NCBI GenBank assembly: GCA_052161885.1
Contig: CP197396.1
Location: 806,001-870,000, forward strand
Direction: 5' to 3'
Length of the DNA stretch: 64,000 nucleotides
Origin: QKTW01 sp052161885
GTDB lineage: Bacteria > Bacteroidota > Bacteroidia > Chitinophagales > Chitinophagaceae
Under the pieces are notes generated by a model. The model did not search any database, had not been told where the DNA came from, and saw nothing but the letters and a program-made list of their open reading frames with translations. Below, one piece after another: positions 18,781 to 27,672 of this stretch (position 1 is its first letter; every line of letters starts with the position of its first letter). Both the position numbers and the translations under genes were made by a program.

Positions 18781-20775
18781 TTATTTGATCACCATCAGTC
18801 GCGTCTGCAGCTTTACGGTATTGTGATTGTCTGTAAATACCACACTGTAAGCACCATTCACCAGTGACGAAATATTGATCTCATTCTGGGCTTTATCGCA
18901 TATGGCAGTAAGTACAGTACGGCCCAGCGCATCAAATACCTGCAGTGTGCCTTTTACATCCTGTATGCCTTCTATGTTTACCTGCACCGCGTTTTGGGCA
19001 GGATTAGGATATGCTTTAATCGCTGTTTCCTGTGTTGTAAGGTTGCTGACCGCAGTTGCAGGAACCGATGTTACCGTGAAGTACTGCATAAAACCGCAGC
19101 CGAAATCATTCGCATAGTTGCCTGTGTAAGCATTTCCATGCAGCGGTATACCGCCGGATAATACGGATGTTGTCTTTTTTATCGTAATGCTGCCCGCAGT
19201 AACATTACTGGGATTTGCCCACCAGTAGAGACCATCGCAACCGGAGTCGGCTACCACCAGCTGATATACGCCTGGAGTGGTGATGCTCACTGTGTCATTG
19301 TACAAATGGCTGATTGAAGCATTAGTCCGTGACGCAACCACATTGCCGCTGAGGTCTGTAATTCTCCAGGAGGTTTCACTTTGCGTTCCGCTGCCACCCA
19401 ATGCTTCATTGTTGGTATTCATTGCTACAATGAATTTTGAAGGCCATTTCGGAGCCACTATAAAGTCGGAGTAAATTTTATTATTTGTACTGTCATCGTC
19501 TGTAGTATTATTTACGTTTACGATACGTGCTTCAAAGCGATGCAGGCCGTTACCTGTAGTATCCAGGCGTGCGATAGCCGGTAATGGCGGCAGTGAAATA
19601 ACAGTATCATGCAGCGGCAGTAATGTTCCGTTCCAAGTATAAGAAGAGGTTACGGAATCTTTTACATTATAACTCAGCTGTATTGAATTAATAACAGAGC
19701 TCCCGCTGTTGCGCACGATCACCATGGGATTGCCGGCAGAAGGGTTTTCCCTGAAGAAATTTTCGTTGGCAGTAGGCGCTATTACATTTTCCAGCGATGC
19801 GTCCAGTGTTTTATTGAAACCTGCATAGTAGATCACAGAGGCTTCTGTGGTATATACTCCGTAGTTTACGCCGGTTGTGTACGGGTCAAAGCTGATGCCC
19901 AGGTTATGTGTGCTGCCTGCTGTAAATCCGGGCAGGGCATGATAGTTAGCGTATACCAATGCACCTGGGCACCAGTTACCACGCTCATACAGCCAGGTAC
20001 CGGATTGTGGGTACAGTTCGTTGGATGGACAATTGTCACGCCATATTGTATACTGGTCTACCTGTGCGGCATCCATTTTTACCTGGTAGGCGTGGCTCAT
20101 AAATTCGCAGCAACCGTTGCTGTCATCGCCATGGCCGGTTACGATCATTTTCAGCAATGCACTTTGTGTATTGGCCGGAGCTGTCTTGCTCAGCGAAGAA
20201 AAGTGGTTATTGATGGGATCGGATGCCTTGCCGTAAGTGTAGCTGCCGGGAGTCCAGAGGCGCTGGATACCTGTTACATTTCGCTCAGGCGTACCTTCGA
20301 TGAACATGAATTTTATATTTGCAGTAAACCCTCCCGAGTAGCCTGAATAATGGATACGCATTTTTGCAGTGTCCTGCAGCCGGGAATAGTAATCAGTAAC
20401 ATCAAAATAGTAGCGCTGTGTCCAGCCGAAAGGTGTTCTCGGTGCAGCCGAATCAGCATAAGGAGTAATCAGGCGTCCAAGCTCCAGCGTATCGCCTGTT
20501 TTGGGCATCAGGTAATTCTGAACAGTATAATCCCAGTCACCGCAGTACTGGGTGCCGGGTGCGCAGCGGTATTTACCCAGGGTAAATATCATCAATATTT
20601 TGCGATAGGTTTTGGGATTGACACTGGAAGGAAAGAATACTGTTGTGTCATAATTGTTGTAATAGGTAAGGTTCACTTTATTGGCCTGCACCCATGTAGT
20701 ATCACCGGGGGCGGCTTTCACAAAAAAAGAGCAGCAAATTGCTGCAAACACCAAAGGAAAAATTTTTTTCATCAT
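18781..20775 (-). CDS. T9SS-secreted PNGase F-like peptide:N-glycosidase
   Basis: The 664-aa product has a signal peptide (cut near VKAAPGD). The N-terminal half (about 25-320) resembles the two beta-sandwich domains of PNGase F: CGDWDY (residues 78-83; the catalytic Asp of PNGase F lies in a similar CDEWD context), RYYFDVTDYY, VTGHGDDSNGCCEFMSHAYQVKMD (Glu224 in the place of an essential Glu) and WLYERGNWCPGALV. A beta-rich spacer follows. The C-terminus (KAYPNPAQNAVQVNIEG to LQTRLMVIK) is a type A T9SS sorting domain. It should be exported to the cell surface or medium and remove N-glycans from glycoproteins. The enzyme family is supported by motif context only; the activity is unproven. 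Confidence 0.78.
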   Translation of the reverse strand: MMKKIFPLVFAAICCSFFVKAAPGDTTWVQANKVNLTYYNNYDTTVFFPSSVNPKTYRKILMIFTLGKYRCAPGTQYCGDWDYTVQNYLMPKTGDTLELGRLITPYADSAAPRTPFGWTQRYYFDVTDYYSRLQDTAKMRIHYSGYSGGFTANIKFMFIEGTPERNVTGIQRLWTPGSYTYGKASDPINNHFSSLSKTAPANTQSALLKMIVTGHGDDSNGCCEFMSHAYQVKMDAAQVDQYTIWRDNCPSNELYPQSGTWLYERGNWCPGALVYANYHALPGFTAGSTHNLGISFDPYTTGVNYGVYTTEASVIYYAGFNKTLDASLENVIAPTANENFFRENPSAGNPMVIVRNSGSSVINSIQLSYNVKDSVTSSYTWNGTLLPLHDTVISLPPLPAIARLDTTGNGLHRFEARIVNVNNTTDDDSTNNKIYSDFIVAPKWPSKFIVAMNTNNEALGGSGTQSETSWRITDLSGNVVASRTNASISHLYNDTVSITTPGVYQLVVADSGCDGLYWWANPSNVTAGSITIKKTTSVLSGGIPLHGNAYTGNYANDFGCGFMQYFTVTSVPATAVSNLTTQETAIKAYPNPAQNAVQVNIEGIQDVKGTLQVFDALGRTVLTAICDKAQNEINISSLVNGAYSVVFTDNHNTVKLQTRLMVIK

Positions 20776-20883
20776 TTAAGTATGTGTACAAGAAAGGGGA
20801 GCTTTAAAGGTAATAATTTGATAACGCTGAATTGTAATCTGATTGTCATTCATCGCTAAAACCGTTAACTCGCGGTAAAATCG

Positions 20884-20891
20884 TACCTTCG
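20884..20891 (+). promoter_or_regulatory. Putative promoter box TACCTTCG before der
   Basis: TACCTTCG fits TAnnTTyG and lies 17 nt before the der ATG. The same TACCTTCGCGGC string occurs just before the cobalamin riboswitch at 39887, which supports it as a promoter element of this genome. A -33 TTG at normal spacing was not found here. Confidence 0.35.
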
Positions 20892-20908
20892 CGGCCTAAA
20901 TTGAAAAT

Positions 20909-22255
20909 ATGCCCGGATTTACCGTAGCGATAGTAGGAAGGCCGAATGTAGGAAAATCAACATTATTTAACCGTCTGCTGGAACAGCGTAAGGCGATTGT
21001 AGATGACGTAAGTGGTGTAACCCGCGACCGTCAGTACGGTATTGCCGACTGGAATGGCAAGACATTCAACCTGATAGACACAGGTGGTTTTGTTGCCCAT
21101 TCAGATGACGTATTTGAGCGCGAGATCCGCAAACAGGTGCATATTGCCTTTGATGAAGCCGATCTGATACTTTTTGTATGCGATACCACTACCGGTATTA
21201 CCGATCAGGATGCAGAAATGGCCGATATCCTGCGCCGTTCCAAAAAACCTGTACTGCTGGTTGTCAACAAAGTAGACAATCCTGAGCGTGCACTCGATGC
21301 TACAGAGTTCTACTCGCTTGGCTTTGAGCATACTTTCTTCCTTTCTTCCATATCCGGCAGCGGTACCGGCGAACTGCTCGACGAAATGACTTCCCATATG
21401 CCGGAAGTGGTAAAAAATACGACTGTCGACGAAAACGGCGATGTTATAGAAATACCTGAAGGCCCGGTATTACCGAAGTTTGCGATTATCGGCCAGCCGA
21501 ATGCAGGTAAGTCTACCCTGCTCAATGCCCTTATCGGCCAGGAGCGTACCATCGTTTCTGATGTAGCAGGTACCACAAGAGATACGATACATACACATTA
21601 TAACCTTTTTGGAAAAGACTTCGTACTGATCGATACGGCAGGACTCCGCAAAAAGAAAAACGTACACGAAGACCTTGAGTTCTATTCTGTTATCCGTGCC
21701 ATCCGCGCTATGGATGAAGCTGATGTATGCCTGCAGCTGATCGATGCTGAAAAAGGCATTACGGCGCAGGACGTAAGTATCTTCAGCCTGGCTACCCGTA
21801 AAGGGAAAGGTGTTGTACTGCTCATCAATAAATGGGACCTGGTGGAAAAAGAAACCAACACGGCCCGCGATTACGAGAAAGAGATCAAGCAGAAGATTGC
21901 ACCATTTACCGATGTACCTGTGATCTTTATTTCGGCACTGGAGAAGCAACGTATCTTCCAGGGTATGGAGAAGGCGTTGGAAGTATACACCAACCGTGCC
22001 CGCAGGATTGCGACATCCCAGCTTAATGAAATCATGCTGAAGGAAATAGAGCGCTTCCCGCCACCAATGACACGCGGTATGTCTGTGAAGATCAAATTCG
22101 TATCGCAGATACCGACTGTAGTGCCTTCGTTCGCATTCTTTGCAAACTATCCTGAGGCTATTAAAGAACCTTACAGAAACTTCCTGGAAAACAAACTGCG
22201 CAGTCATTTCAATTTTAATGGCGTACCGGTGCGTGTTTTCTTCCGGAAAAAATAG
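20909..22255 (+). CDS. der: Ribosome-assembly GTPase Der (EngA)
   Basis: The 448-aa product carries two tandem TRAFAC GTPase domains. The first has P-loop GRPNVGKS (10-17), DTGG and NKVD (120-123). The second has P-loop GQPNAGKS (195-202), DTAG and NKWD. A C-terminal KH-like domain contains PPMTRGMSVKIKFVSQ and ends in GVPVRVFFRKK. Length and domain order are standard for Der, a GTPase for 50S subunit maturation. It is divergent from the PNGase F-like gene. Confidence 0.98.
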   Translation: MPGFTVAIVGRPNVGKSTLFNRLLEQRKAIVDDVSGVTRDRQYGIADWNGKTFNLIDTGGFVAHSDDVFEREIRKQVHIAFDEADLILFVCDTTTGITDQDAEMADILRRSKKPVLLVVNKVDNPERALDATEFYSLGFEHTFFLSSISGSGTGELLDEMTSHMPEVVKNTTVDENGDVIEIPEGPVLPKFAIIGQPNAGKSTLLNALIGQERTIVSDVAGTTRDTIHTHYNLFGKDFVLIDTAGLRKKKNVHEDLEFYSVIRAIRAMDEADVCLQLIDAEKGITAQDVSIFSLATRKGKGVVLLINKWDLVEKETNTARDYEKEIKQKIAPFTDVPVIFISALEKQRIFQGMEKALEVYTNRARRIATSQLNEIMLKEIERFPPPMTRGMSVKIKFVSQIPTVVPSFAFFANYPEAIKEPYRNFLENKLRSHFNFNGVPVRVFFRKK

Positions 22256-22297
22256 GGTCCCGAAGAATAATCGTAATTTTAGGGAAATAACCTTGTT

Positions 22298-22537
22298 ATG
22301 TCTGTAGAAGAGTTGAAAACGAAGATTATCAGCAGGATTGAAGCCATTAACGACCAGGATGTGATACAATATGTATACGATCTGCTGCAATCGGAACTAG
22401 GCCCGGAAAAAGATCATTACGAGCTTACGCCGGAGCAGTTGCAGATTGTGGAAGAAGCAAGAGCGCAGTACCGGAGAGGAGAGTTTCTTACCGACGAAGA
22501 GGCGGAAAAAGATCTGGATGAATGGTTCGAAAAGTAA
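22298..22537 (+). CDS. Antitoxin of a RelBE/ParDE-type pair
   Basis: The 79-aa acidic protein (MSVEELKTKIISRIEAIND to EKDLDEWFEK) has the size and C-terminal shape of chromosomal antitoxins that pair with RelE/ParE toxins: a helical N-terminal half, then a charged tail containing LTPEQLQIVEEARAQYRRGEFLTDEEAEKDL. The downstream reading frame, overlapping it by 16 nt, encodes a RelE/ParE-like toxin that is now frameshifted. The antitoxin itself is intact. A lone antitoxin could be neutral or could neutralise a related toxin elsewhere. Confidence 0.7.
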   Translation: MSVEELKTKIISRIEAINDQDVIQYVYDLLQSELGPEKDHYELTPEQLQIVEEARAQYRRGEFLTDEEAEKDLDEWFEK

Positions 22538-22830
22538 TTTGGTCAATACGTTCACAAAACGACAGGAAAGAAATTTTTGCATGTTGGAATCACCAGGAAT
22601 AAATCCAGATCCTATTCTGTCAAATTAAGACACAGGATTAAAAATACTGTCAACCAGCTTTCTGAAAATCCTTTTCTGGGTAGTATGCTAAGCATAGATA
22701 ATCCGTATTTGAGGAAAAAAGTATTGGATGGTATCTGATCGTATATGAATTCGATGAAACACAATTGTTAATCCTCGCCATCTTTGATACAAGGCAGCAC
22801 CAGGACAAACTGAACAAAATAATTAAGTGA
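22522..22830 (+). pseudogene. RelE/ParE-type toxin, broken by two frameshifts
   Basis: Starting at ATG 22522 (inside the antitoxin end), frame 1 encodes MVRKVIWSIRSQNDRKEIFACW and stops at 22600. Shifting by one base near 22594 continues NKSRSYSVKLRHRIKNTV, NQLSENPFLGSM and on to KKVLDG, which stops at 22736. Shifting back near 22730 continues YLIVYEFDETQLLILAIF and DTRQHQDKLNKIIK, ending at TGA 22828-22830. Joined, this is a full-length RelE-fold toxin of about 100 residues with the typical WS...A..D, N.V..L..NP..G and LI-YE--D--L-IL-IFDTRQ-P/H pattern. Two compensating one-base changes imply inactivation, or sequencing errors. Confidence 0.75.
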
Positions 22831-24137
22831 AAGCAAGAACATTAAAGAAAGACAAAGTAAATATCATTACACTCGGTTGCTCTAAAAACCTGGTGGATAG
22901 TGAGGTGCTGAGCGGTCAGCTGAATGCAAACGGCATTCATGTAGTGCATGAGAATGAAAAGCTCAATCACAACATTGTAGTGGTAAACACCTGCGGTTTT
23001 ATTGATAAAGCCAAAGAAGAAAGTGTAAACACTATCCTGGAACAGGTAGAGCTGAAGAAAAAAGGCAAGCTGGACAAAGTATATGTGACCGGCTGCCTCA
23101 GTGAGCGCTACCGTCACGATCTGCTGAACGAAATACCTGAAGTAGATGCCTGGTTTGGTACCATGGAACTGCCGTTGATACTGAAACAGTTTAACGCAGA
23201 CTACAAGCAGGAACTGATCGGCGAACGTCTGCTGGCTACACCAAAGCATTATGCTTACCTGAAGATATCGGAAGGCTGCAACCGTACCTGTTCTTTCTGC
23301 GCCATACCGTTGATGCGCGGCGGGCACGTCTCCAAGACAATTGAAGAAGTTGTTGCCGAAGCGAAGAAGCTGGTATCTATGGGCGTGAAAGAGATCATGC
23401 TGATTGCACAGGAGCTTACTTATTACGGTCTTGATATTTACAAAAAACGTGCACTCGGCGATCTGCTGAAACATGTTTCGGATGTACCGGGCCTGGAATG
23501 GATACGTTTGCACTACGCTTATCCTTCCAAGTTCCCGCTGGATATACTGGATGTAATGCGTGAACGTGATAACATCTGCAATTACCTTGACATGCCGCTG
23601 CAGCACATCTCCGATCATATGCTTAAAGCTATGAAGCGCCAGATGGACAAGCAGGAAATATATGATCTCATTGCTGCCTGTCGCGACCGTGTGCCGGGTC
23701 TGCGCATGCGCACTACACTGATCACGGGCTTCCCTGGTGAGACGCGTGACGACGTAGAAGAACTGAAATCGTTCCTCGAAGAAGTAAGGCTGGACCGTGT
23801 GGGTATTTTCACTTATTCTCACGAAGAGAATACTTCTGCTTATGAAATGGAGGACACGCTGACAGCTGAAGAGAAAGAAGCACGTGCACAGGAAATAATG
23901 GAAGTGCAGCAGGAAATTTCTTACGAGAAAAACCAGGAATACATCGGCAATACTTACAAAGTGATGGTGGATAAAAAAGAAGCCGGACGCTACCTGGGTC
24001 GTACAGAATACGACAGTGTGGAAGTAGATAACGAGGTTGTGATCAACACTGATACAGAGCTGCCGATCGGTGATTTTGTACAGGTAAAAATCACGAAAGC
24101 ATATGACTACGATCTCGAAGGAGATGTGGTAGGATAA
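22827..24137 (+). CDS. rimO: Ribosomal protein uS12 methylthiotransferase RimO
   Basis: GTG start at 22827, overlapping the end of the decayed toxin frame. The 436-aa product is a methylthiotransferase. The UPF0004 domain has three cluster cysteines, C18 (GCSKN), C56 (NTCGF) and C90 (TGCL). The radical-SAM CxxxCxxC motif is C151, C155, C158 in GCNRTCSFC, and a TRAM domain ends the chain. NLVDSEVLSGQL after the first Cys and the C-terminal ending favour RimO over MiaB. It methylthiolates Asp89 (E. coli numbering) of ribosomal protein S12. Confidence 0.95.
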   Translation: MKARTLKKDKVNIITLGCSKNLVDSEVLSGQLNANGIHVVHENEKLNHNIVVVNTCGFIDKAKEESVNTILEQVELKKKGKLDKVYVTGCLSERYRHDLLNEIPEVDAWFGTMELPLILKQFNADYKQELIGERLLATPKHYAYLKISEGCNRTCSFCAIPLMRGGHVSKTIEEVVAEAKKLVSMGVKEIMLIAQELTYYGLDIYKKRALGDLLKHVSDVPGLEWIRLHYAYPSKFPLDILDVMRERDNICNYLDMPLQHISDHMLKAMKRQMDKQEIYDLIAACRDRVPGLRMRTTLITGFPGETRDDVEELKSFLEEVRLDRVGIFTYSHEENTSAYEMEDTLTAEEKEARAQEIMEVQQEISYEKNQEYIGNTYKVMVDKKEAGRYLGRTEYDSVEVDNEVVINTDTELPIGDFVQVKITKAYDYDLEGDVVG

Positions 24138-24142
24138 AAAGC

Positions 24143-24250
24143 TAACCGCAAAGGTTTTGAAGGTGACGCAGAGCTACGCAAAGATTATTATGAGTTGTAA
24201 AAAGAGAGCCTTTGCAGTACTTAGCGTTTCTTAGCGCGCTTTGCGTTTAA
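24143..24250. repeat. Degenerate inverted repeat of CGCAAAG words
   Basis: The left arm (aaCCGCAAAGG ... CTACGCAAAG) and right arm (CCTTTGCAG ... CGCTTTGCGTTT) are imperfect reverse complements flanking about 25 nt. The CGCAAAG core repeats several times. This looks like an intergenic dispersed repeat known in many Bacteroidota genomes. It lies after rimO and before a separate terminator hairpin. Confidence 0.7.
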
Positions 24251-24273
24251 ACTGTATAATAATACTATTAAAA

Positions 24274-24293
24274 ATGCCCGCAATTGCGGGCAT
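24274..24293. terminator. Bidirectional terminator between rimO and rlmB
   Basis: ATGCCCGCAA and TTGCGGGCAT form a perfect 20-nt palindrome, preceded by AAAA and followed by TTCTGTTTT, so it can stop both convergent transcripts. Confidence 0.85.
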
Positions 24294-24324
24294 TTCTGTT
24301 TTATGTAAGTTTGTTTCTGTTTGT

Positions 24325-25176
24325 TTATGCTTCCAGTCTTTGCCTCAGTGCTTCGTACATGATCATACCGGCAGCTACAGATACATTCAGTGAGTCAAAC
24401 TGGTTGTGCATAGGTATGCGTATCAGTTGATCGGCGCGCTTCAGCACATCTTTACTGATGCCGGTATCTTCTGCTCCCATCACAATACAGGAAGGTATCT
24501 TCAGATCGCTTTCATACACCGGTACACTGCCGCGCATTTCCGTACCTAAAACCTGTATGCCGTTCAGGCGTAGCATATCTATTGCCTGCGGCACAGACGG
24601 AATGCGGCACAACATGATCTTATGTAATGCGCCTGCGGATGTTTTAATAGCTTCTTCGGTAAGCGAAGCAGCGTGAGAAGTTGGCAATATCAATCCCTGT
24701 GCGCCGCAGCATAAGGCTGTACGTGCGATGGCCCCCACGTTACGTACATCGGTAACACCGTCGAGCAATATGAATAAAGGCACTTCCCCTTTATCAACTA
24801 CATGAGAAATGGCATTCTGAAGATCTATGTATTGCAGCAGGCTGGTCCACCCTACTACGCCCTGGTGCTGTGCTTTGGTAAGGCCGTTTAATTTTTCAAC
24901 AGGCACCTGGCTGACAGGAACGTTCTGTTCTCTGGCCAGTTGCTTGATCGTACTTATTTCCGGGCCGGTAGCTGTACGCAAAAGGAAGAGCTTCTCAATC
25001 GCTACACCCTGCTCCAGTGCCTCCATCACAGGCTTGCGACCTATAAGCAGTGGCAGCGAACGTACCTGCGGTTTTCTCTTATGATCAAAATGCCTGTGTT
25101 CAGATGGCTGACTGCCACCTTCATTCGATTCATCCTGCTGTCCCAGTTTCCGTTTGTCCGGCCACGCTTTTTTCAT
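24325..25176 (-). CDS. rlmB: 23S rRNA (guanosine-2'-O)-methyltransferase RlmB / TrmH family
   Basis: The 283-aa product begins with a charged, probably disordered segment of about 40 residues. The TrmH substrate-binding domain follows (LLIGRKPVMEALEQG ... LNGLTKAQHQGVVGW). The SPOUT methyltransferase domain contains ILLDGVTDVRNVGAIARTA, VMGAEDTGI and IPMHNQFDSLNVSVAAGMIMYEALRQR. These are the three standard motifs of the family. RlmB 2'-O-methylates G2251 in the 23S P-loop; other TrmH-type targets are possible. It is convergent with rimO. Confidence 0.92.
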   Translation of the reverse strand: MKKAWPDKRKLGQQDESNEGGSQPSEHRHFDHKRKPQVRSLPLLIGRKPVMEALEQGVAIEKLFLLRTATGPEISTIKQLAREQNVPVSQVPVEKLNGLTKAQHQGVVGWTSLLQYIDLQNAISHVVDKGEVPLFILLDGVTDVRNVGAIARTALCCGAQGLILPTSHAASLTEEAIKTSAGALHKIMLCRIPSVPQAIDMLRLNGIQVLGTEMRGSVPVYESDLKIPSCIVMGAEDTGISKDVLKRADQLIRIPMHNQFDSLNVSVAAGMIMYEALRQRLEA

Positions 25177-25232
25177 CCGGCAAACCTACAAAAATAGCCG
25201 CAAACAGGTTTCAGAATCTGTTCTTACTATGC

Positions 25233-26468
25233 TTAAAACTTGTCCGAAATGGAATAGACCGTATCTCCTATAGAATACCACATGCCTGCCGCATATCCCC
25301 TGATGGATGCCATGGCACCATTGCTGATGTTGGCCGCCATTGCTTTGGCCGTAAAGAAGCGCACCACGATGTTCTGTACCCGGCTGTCCTGCATAAACAG
25401 TCCGTGGTAATCCAGGTTATCGGGTGTTTCGTCAAAAAATCCTTCTTTCTTTATACCGAGCGTCTTGATAAAATCTTTGTAGCATGATGCGCTGATGAGC
25501 GGCACTGTACCGTCTCCGCTGCCATTGTACTGATCGTCTTTCACAAGGTCGAGCCGCAGGAAATTGTTTACCTGGCCATTTCTCGTATCTGCTTTCATAT
25601 AAGTAAGCGTCGGGTTATCGGTTCCGGCAAGTATTACCATACGCTGGCGCAGCTCTACCGGCAATGTGGACAGATCAGCCATGGTATTCCACCTGTATGC
25701 ATTCAACTGTAATAATCTGTCATCAAACAACGGCTCTATATCGTCCCATACATTGCTTTGCCAGTATTTCTTTTTCAGCAAGGTCATCTTTTCATTACTG
25801 TCTGTATAAGACACAGCATTATCGTATGACGGCAGCAGCTCATAGACGCCCGGATAAGTGCGTACTACTTTCCGTATGTCGTCATTTTTGCCGAAAATTT
25901 TATTCAGGAAACTTTTAAAGCCACCATCTCCTTTTACCATATGCACCAGTGAATAAGGAGAGCCGAGAAATGGTGGCGCGCAGAGTATTACTTTGTCTAT
26001 GTCGTTGTAATTGTTCACCTGTTTCAGGTAACAACAGAATACATGTGCGCCCATGCTGTGCGTGAGGAAGCGGAAACCTTCCACGCCATTGTTCTTCAGT
26101 TTTTCTTTGAGGTAGCTCACAAAGATGCCTAGTCTCCTTCCATTCTCCACATTGCTCAGGCGCCAGTCGTAGCCGAACAAATAAAGCGGGTCCGGCACTT
26201 TTTTGCCATCATTGATTTTGTCGCAGAGATTTTTGACAGCACGCTGGTAAGGAAACCCCGCAACGCTCTGCCGCTCAATCAGGCTGTTTATGTTTTCATC
26301 ATACAACGGGTTCTGCTGCAGCTTTTCATCGAAATGAAGGCCGGTGATTGTGTTCAGAACAGACTTACCCAATGTATCAAAGGCACTCCATACAAGGTCA
26401 AACCCGAAAGTGTTGGCATTTACCAGGTTGGTAGCTTCTATGCCGGGAATAAAAATAATTGGTTTCAT
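25233..26468 (-). CDS. LCAT-like alpha/beta-hydrolase (acyltransferase/phospholipase family)
   Basis: The 411-aa product has the signature of the lecithin:cholesterol acyltransferase family. There is an N-terminal IIFIPGIEATNL oxyanion segment and FGYDWRLS near residues 98-105. The nucleophile elbow is THSMGAH (Ser138), the acid is in GDGTVPL (Asp319) and the catalytic His355 is in DYHGLF. A full Ser-Asp-His triad is therefore present. No signal peptide is visible: the hydrophobic first strand starts at residue 4 and is part of the fold. It is probably cytoplasmic and acts on lipid esters. It is divergent from mnmH. The substrate cannot be read from sequence. Confidence 0.85.
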   Translation of the reverse strand: MKPIIFIPGIEATNLVNANTFGFDLVWSAFDTLGKSVLNTITGLHFDEKLQQNPLYDENINSLIERQSVAGFPYQRAVKNLCDKINDGKKVPDPLYLFGYDWRLSNVENGRRLGIFVSYLKEKLKNNGVEGFRFLTHSMGAHVFCCYLKQVNNYNDIDKVILCAPPFLGSPYSLVHMVKGDGGFKSFLNKIFGKNDDIRKVVRTYPGVYELLPSYDNAVSYTDSNEKMTLLKKKYWQSNVWDDIEPLFDDRLLQLNAYRWNTMADLSTLPVELRQRMVILAGTDNPTLTYMKADTRNGQVNNFLRLDLVKDDQYNGSGDGTVPLISASCYKDFIKTLGIKKEGFFDETPDNLDYHGLFMQDSRVQNIVVRFFTAKAMAANISNGAMASIRGYAAGMWYSIGDTVYSISDKF

Positions 26469-26595
26469 ACAGGGATGGTTTTCCGGTGATATAATAAATA
26501 CTAAATTAACATATATTTCCGGCCACTACGTATTCTGCGTTACTTTTCTCAAAATATAATAGCCGCTTTTTCGCTATTATTACACCTCAATTTTA

Positions 26596-27672
26596 TTGCA
26601 CTTGCCCGTTATACAAACAGACATTGACACCTTCCTGAAGCTCTCCGAAAGGCATTCCGTCCTGGATGTGCGGAGTCCGGGCGAATATAAACAGGCTCAT
26701 ATTCCCGGGGCACATTCTTTCCCGTTGTTTACCGACGAAGAGCGTAAAATAATAGGCACCACTTACAAGCAGGTCAGCAGGGAAAATGCTATTAAGATCG
26801 GGCTGGATTATTTCGGGCCGAATATGCGGAAAATGGTAGAGGAAGCGGAAGCAATTGCGGCGAAACAGCAGGACAAAACCTTGCTCGTGCATTGCTGGCG
26901 CGGCGGTATGCGCAGCGGAGCAGTTGCCTGGCTGCTGGATCTGTACGGATTTAAAGTATACCAACTGAAAGGCGGCTATAAGGCGTATCGAAATCATATT
27001 ATTTCCCACTGGACAAAAGATTTCCCGCTTACTATCATCGGCGGACATACAGGCTCGGGCAAAACAAGGATACTGGACGAATTGAAGAAATCCGGGCAGA
27101 AGGTGCTGGATCTTGAAAACCTTGCAGGCCACAAAGGCTCTGCATTTGGTGAGGTAGATGGCAAAGAACAACCTTCTCAGGAAATGTTTGAAAACCTGCT
27201 GGCCATGCAATTGACGCAACTGACGACGTTGGAACCTGAGAAAACCATCTGGACGGAAGACGAAAGCCAACGCATCGGCGACCTGAATATCCCGCGCGAC
27301 CTGTGGCAAATGCTGCGTCGCAAACCGGTCTATTTTCTTGAAATACCTTTTGAAGAACGACTGAATTACCTGGTTGAAGAATATGGTAAGATGGCCAGGG
27401 AAAAGATCATCAATGCCACCATGCGCATACAGAAACGCCTTGGTCCGCTCGAAACAAAAACGGCTATCAATTGCCTGCTTGAAAATGATCTGCGCGGTTG
27501 TTTCTGCATCCTGCTGCATTATTACGACAAGCAATACAACAAAGCACTGCAAAACCGTGAGCCGGACGTTCCATTATATAAAATCGAATGCAATACCGTT
27601 CACGCTGCAGGCAATACCCGCAAAATTTTAAATCACTACAGGATGAATCCTGGTAATAAGGACACAGAATAA
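26596..27672 (+). CDS. mnmH: tRNA 2-selenouridine synthase MnmH (SelU)
   Basis: The frame opens at a TTG (26596); a second TTG is two codons later. The 358-aa product has an N-terminal rhodanese domain with DVRSPGEY and catalytic Cys100 in HCWRGGMRSG. A C-terminal P-loop domain follows, with GGHTGSGKT (149-157) and a Walker B-like IWTEDESQRIG. This two-domain architecture is diagnostic for SelU, which replaces sulfur by selenium at the wobble 2-thiouridine of certain tRNAs, using selenophosphate. The TAA overlaps the selD ATG (TAATG). Confidence 0.95.
   Translation: MHLPVIQTDIDTFLKLSERHSVLDVRSPGEYKQAHIPGAHSFPLFTDEERKIIGTTYKQVSRENAIKIGLDYFGPNMRKMVEEAEAIAAKQQDKTLLVHCWRGGMRSGAVAWLLDLYGFKVYQLKGGYKAYRNHIISHWTKDFPLTIIGGHTGSGKTRILDELKKSGQKVLDLENLAGHKGSAFGEVDGKEQPSQEMFENLLAMQLTQLTTLEPEKTIWTEDESQRIGDLNIPRDLWQMLRRKPVYFLEIPFEERLNYLVEEYGKMAREKIINATMRIQKRLGPLETKTAINCLLENDLRGCFCILLHYYDKQYNKALQNREPDVPLYKIECNTVHAAGNTRKILNHYRMNPGNKDTE

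Noticed and set aside
26593..27552. 319-aa minus-strand frame opposite mnmH
   Set aside because: It is a shadow of the real gene, which carries rhodanese and P-loop motifs on the plus strand.
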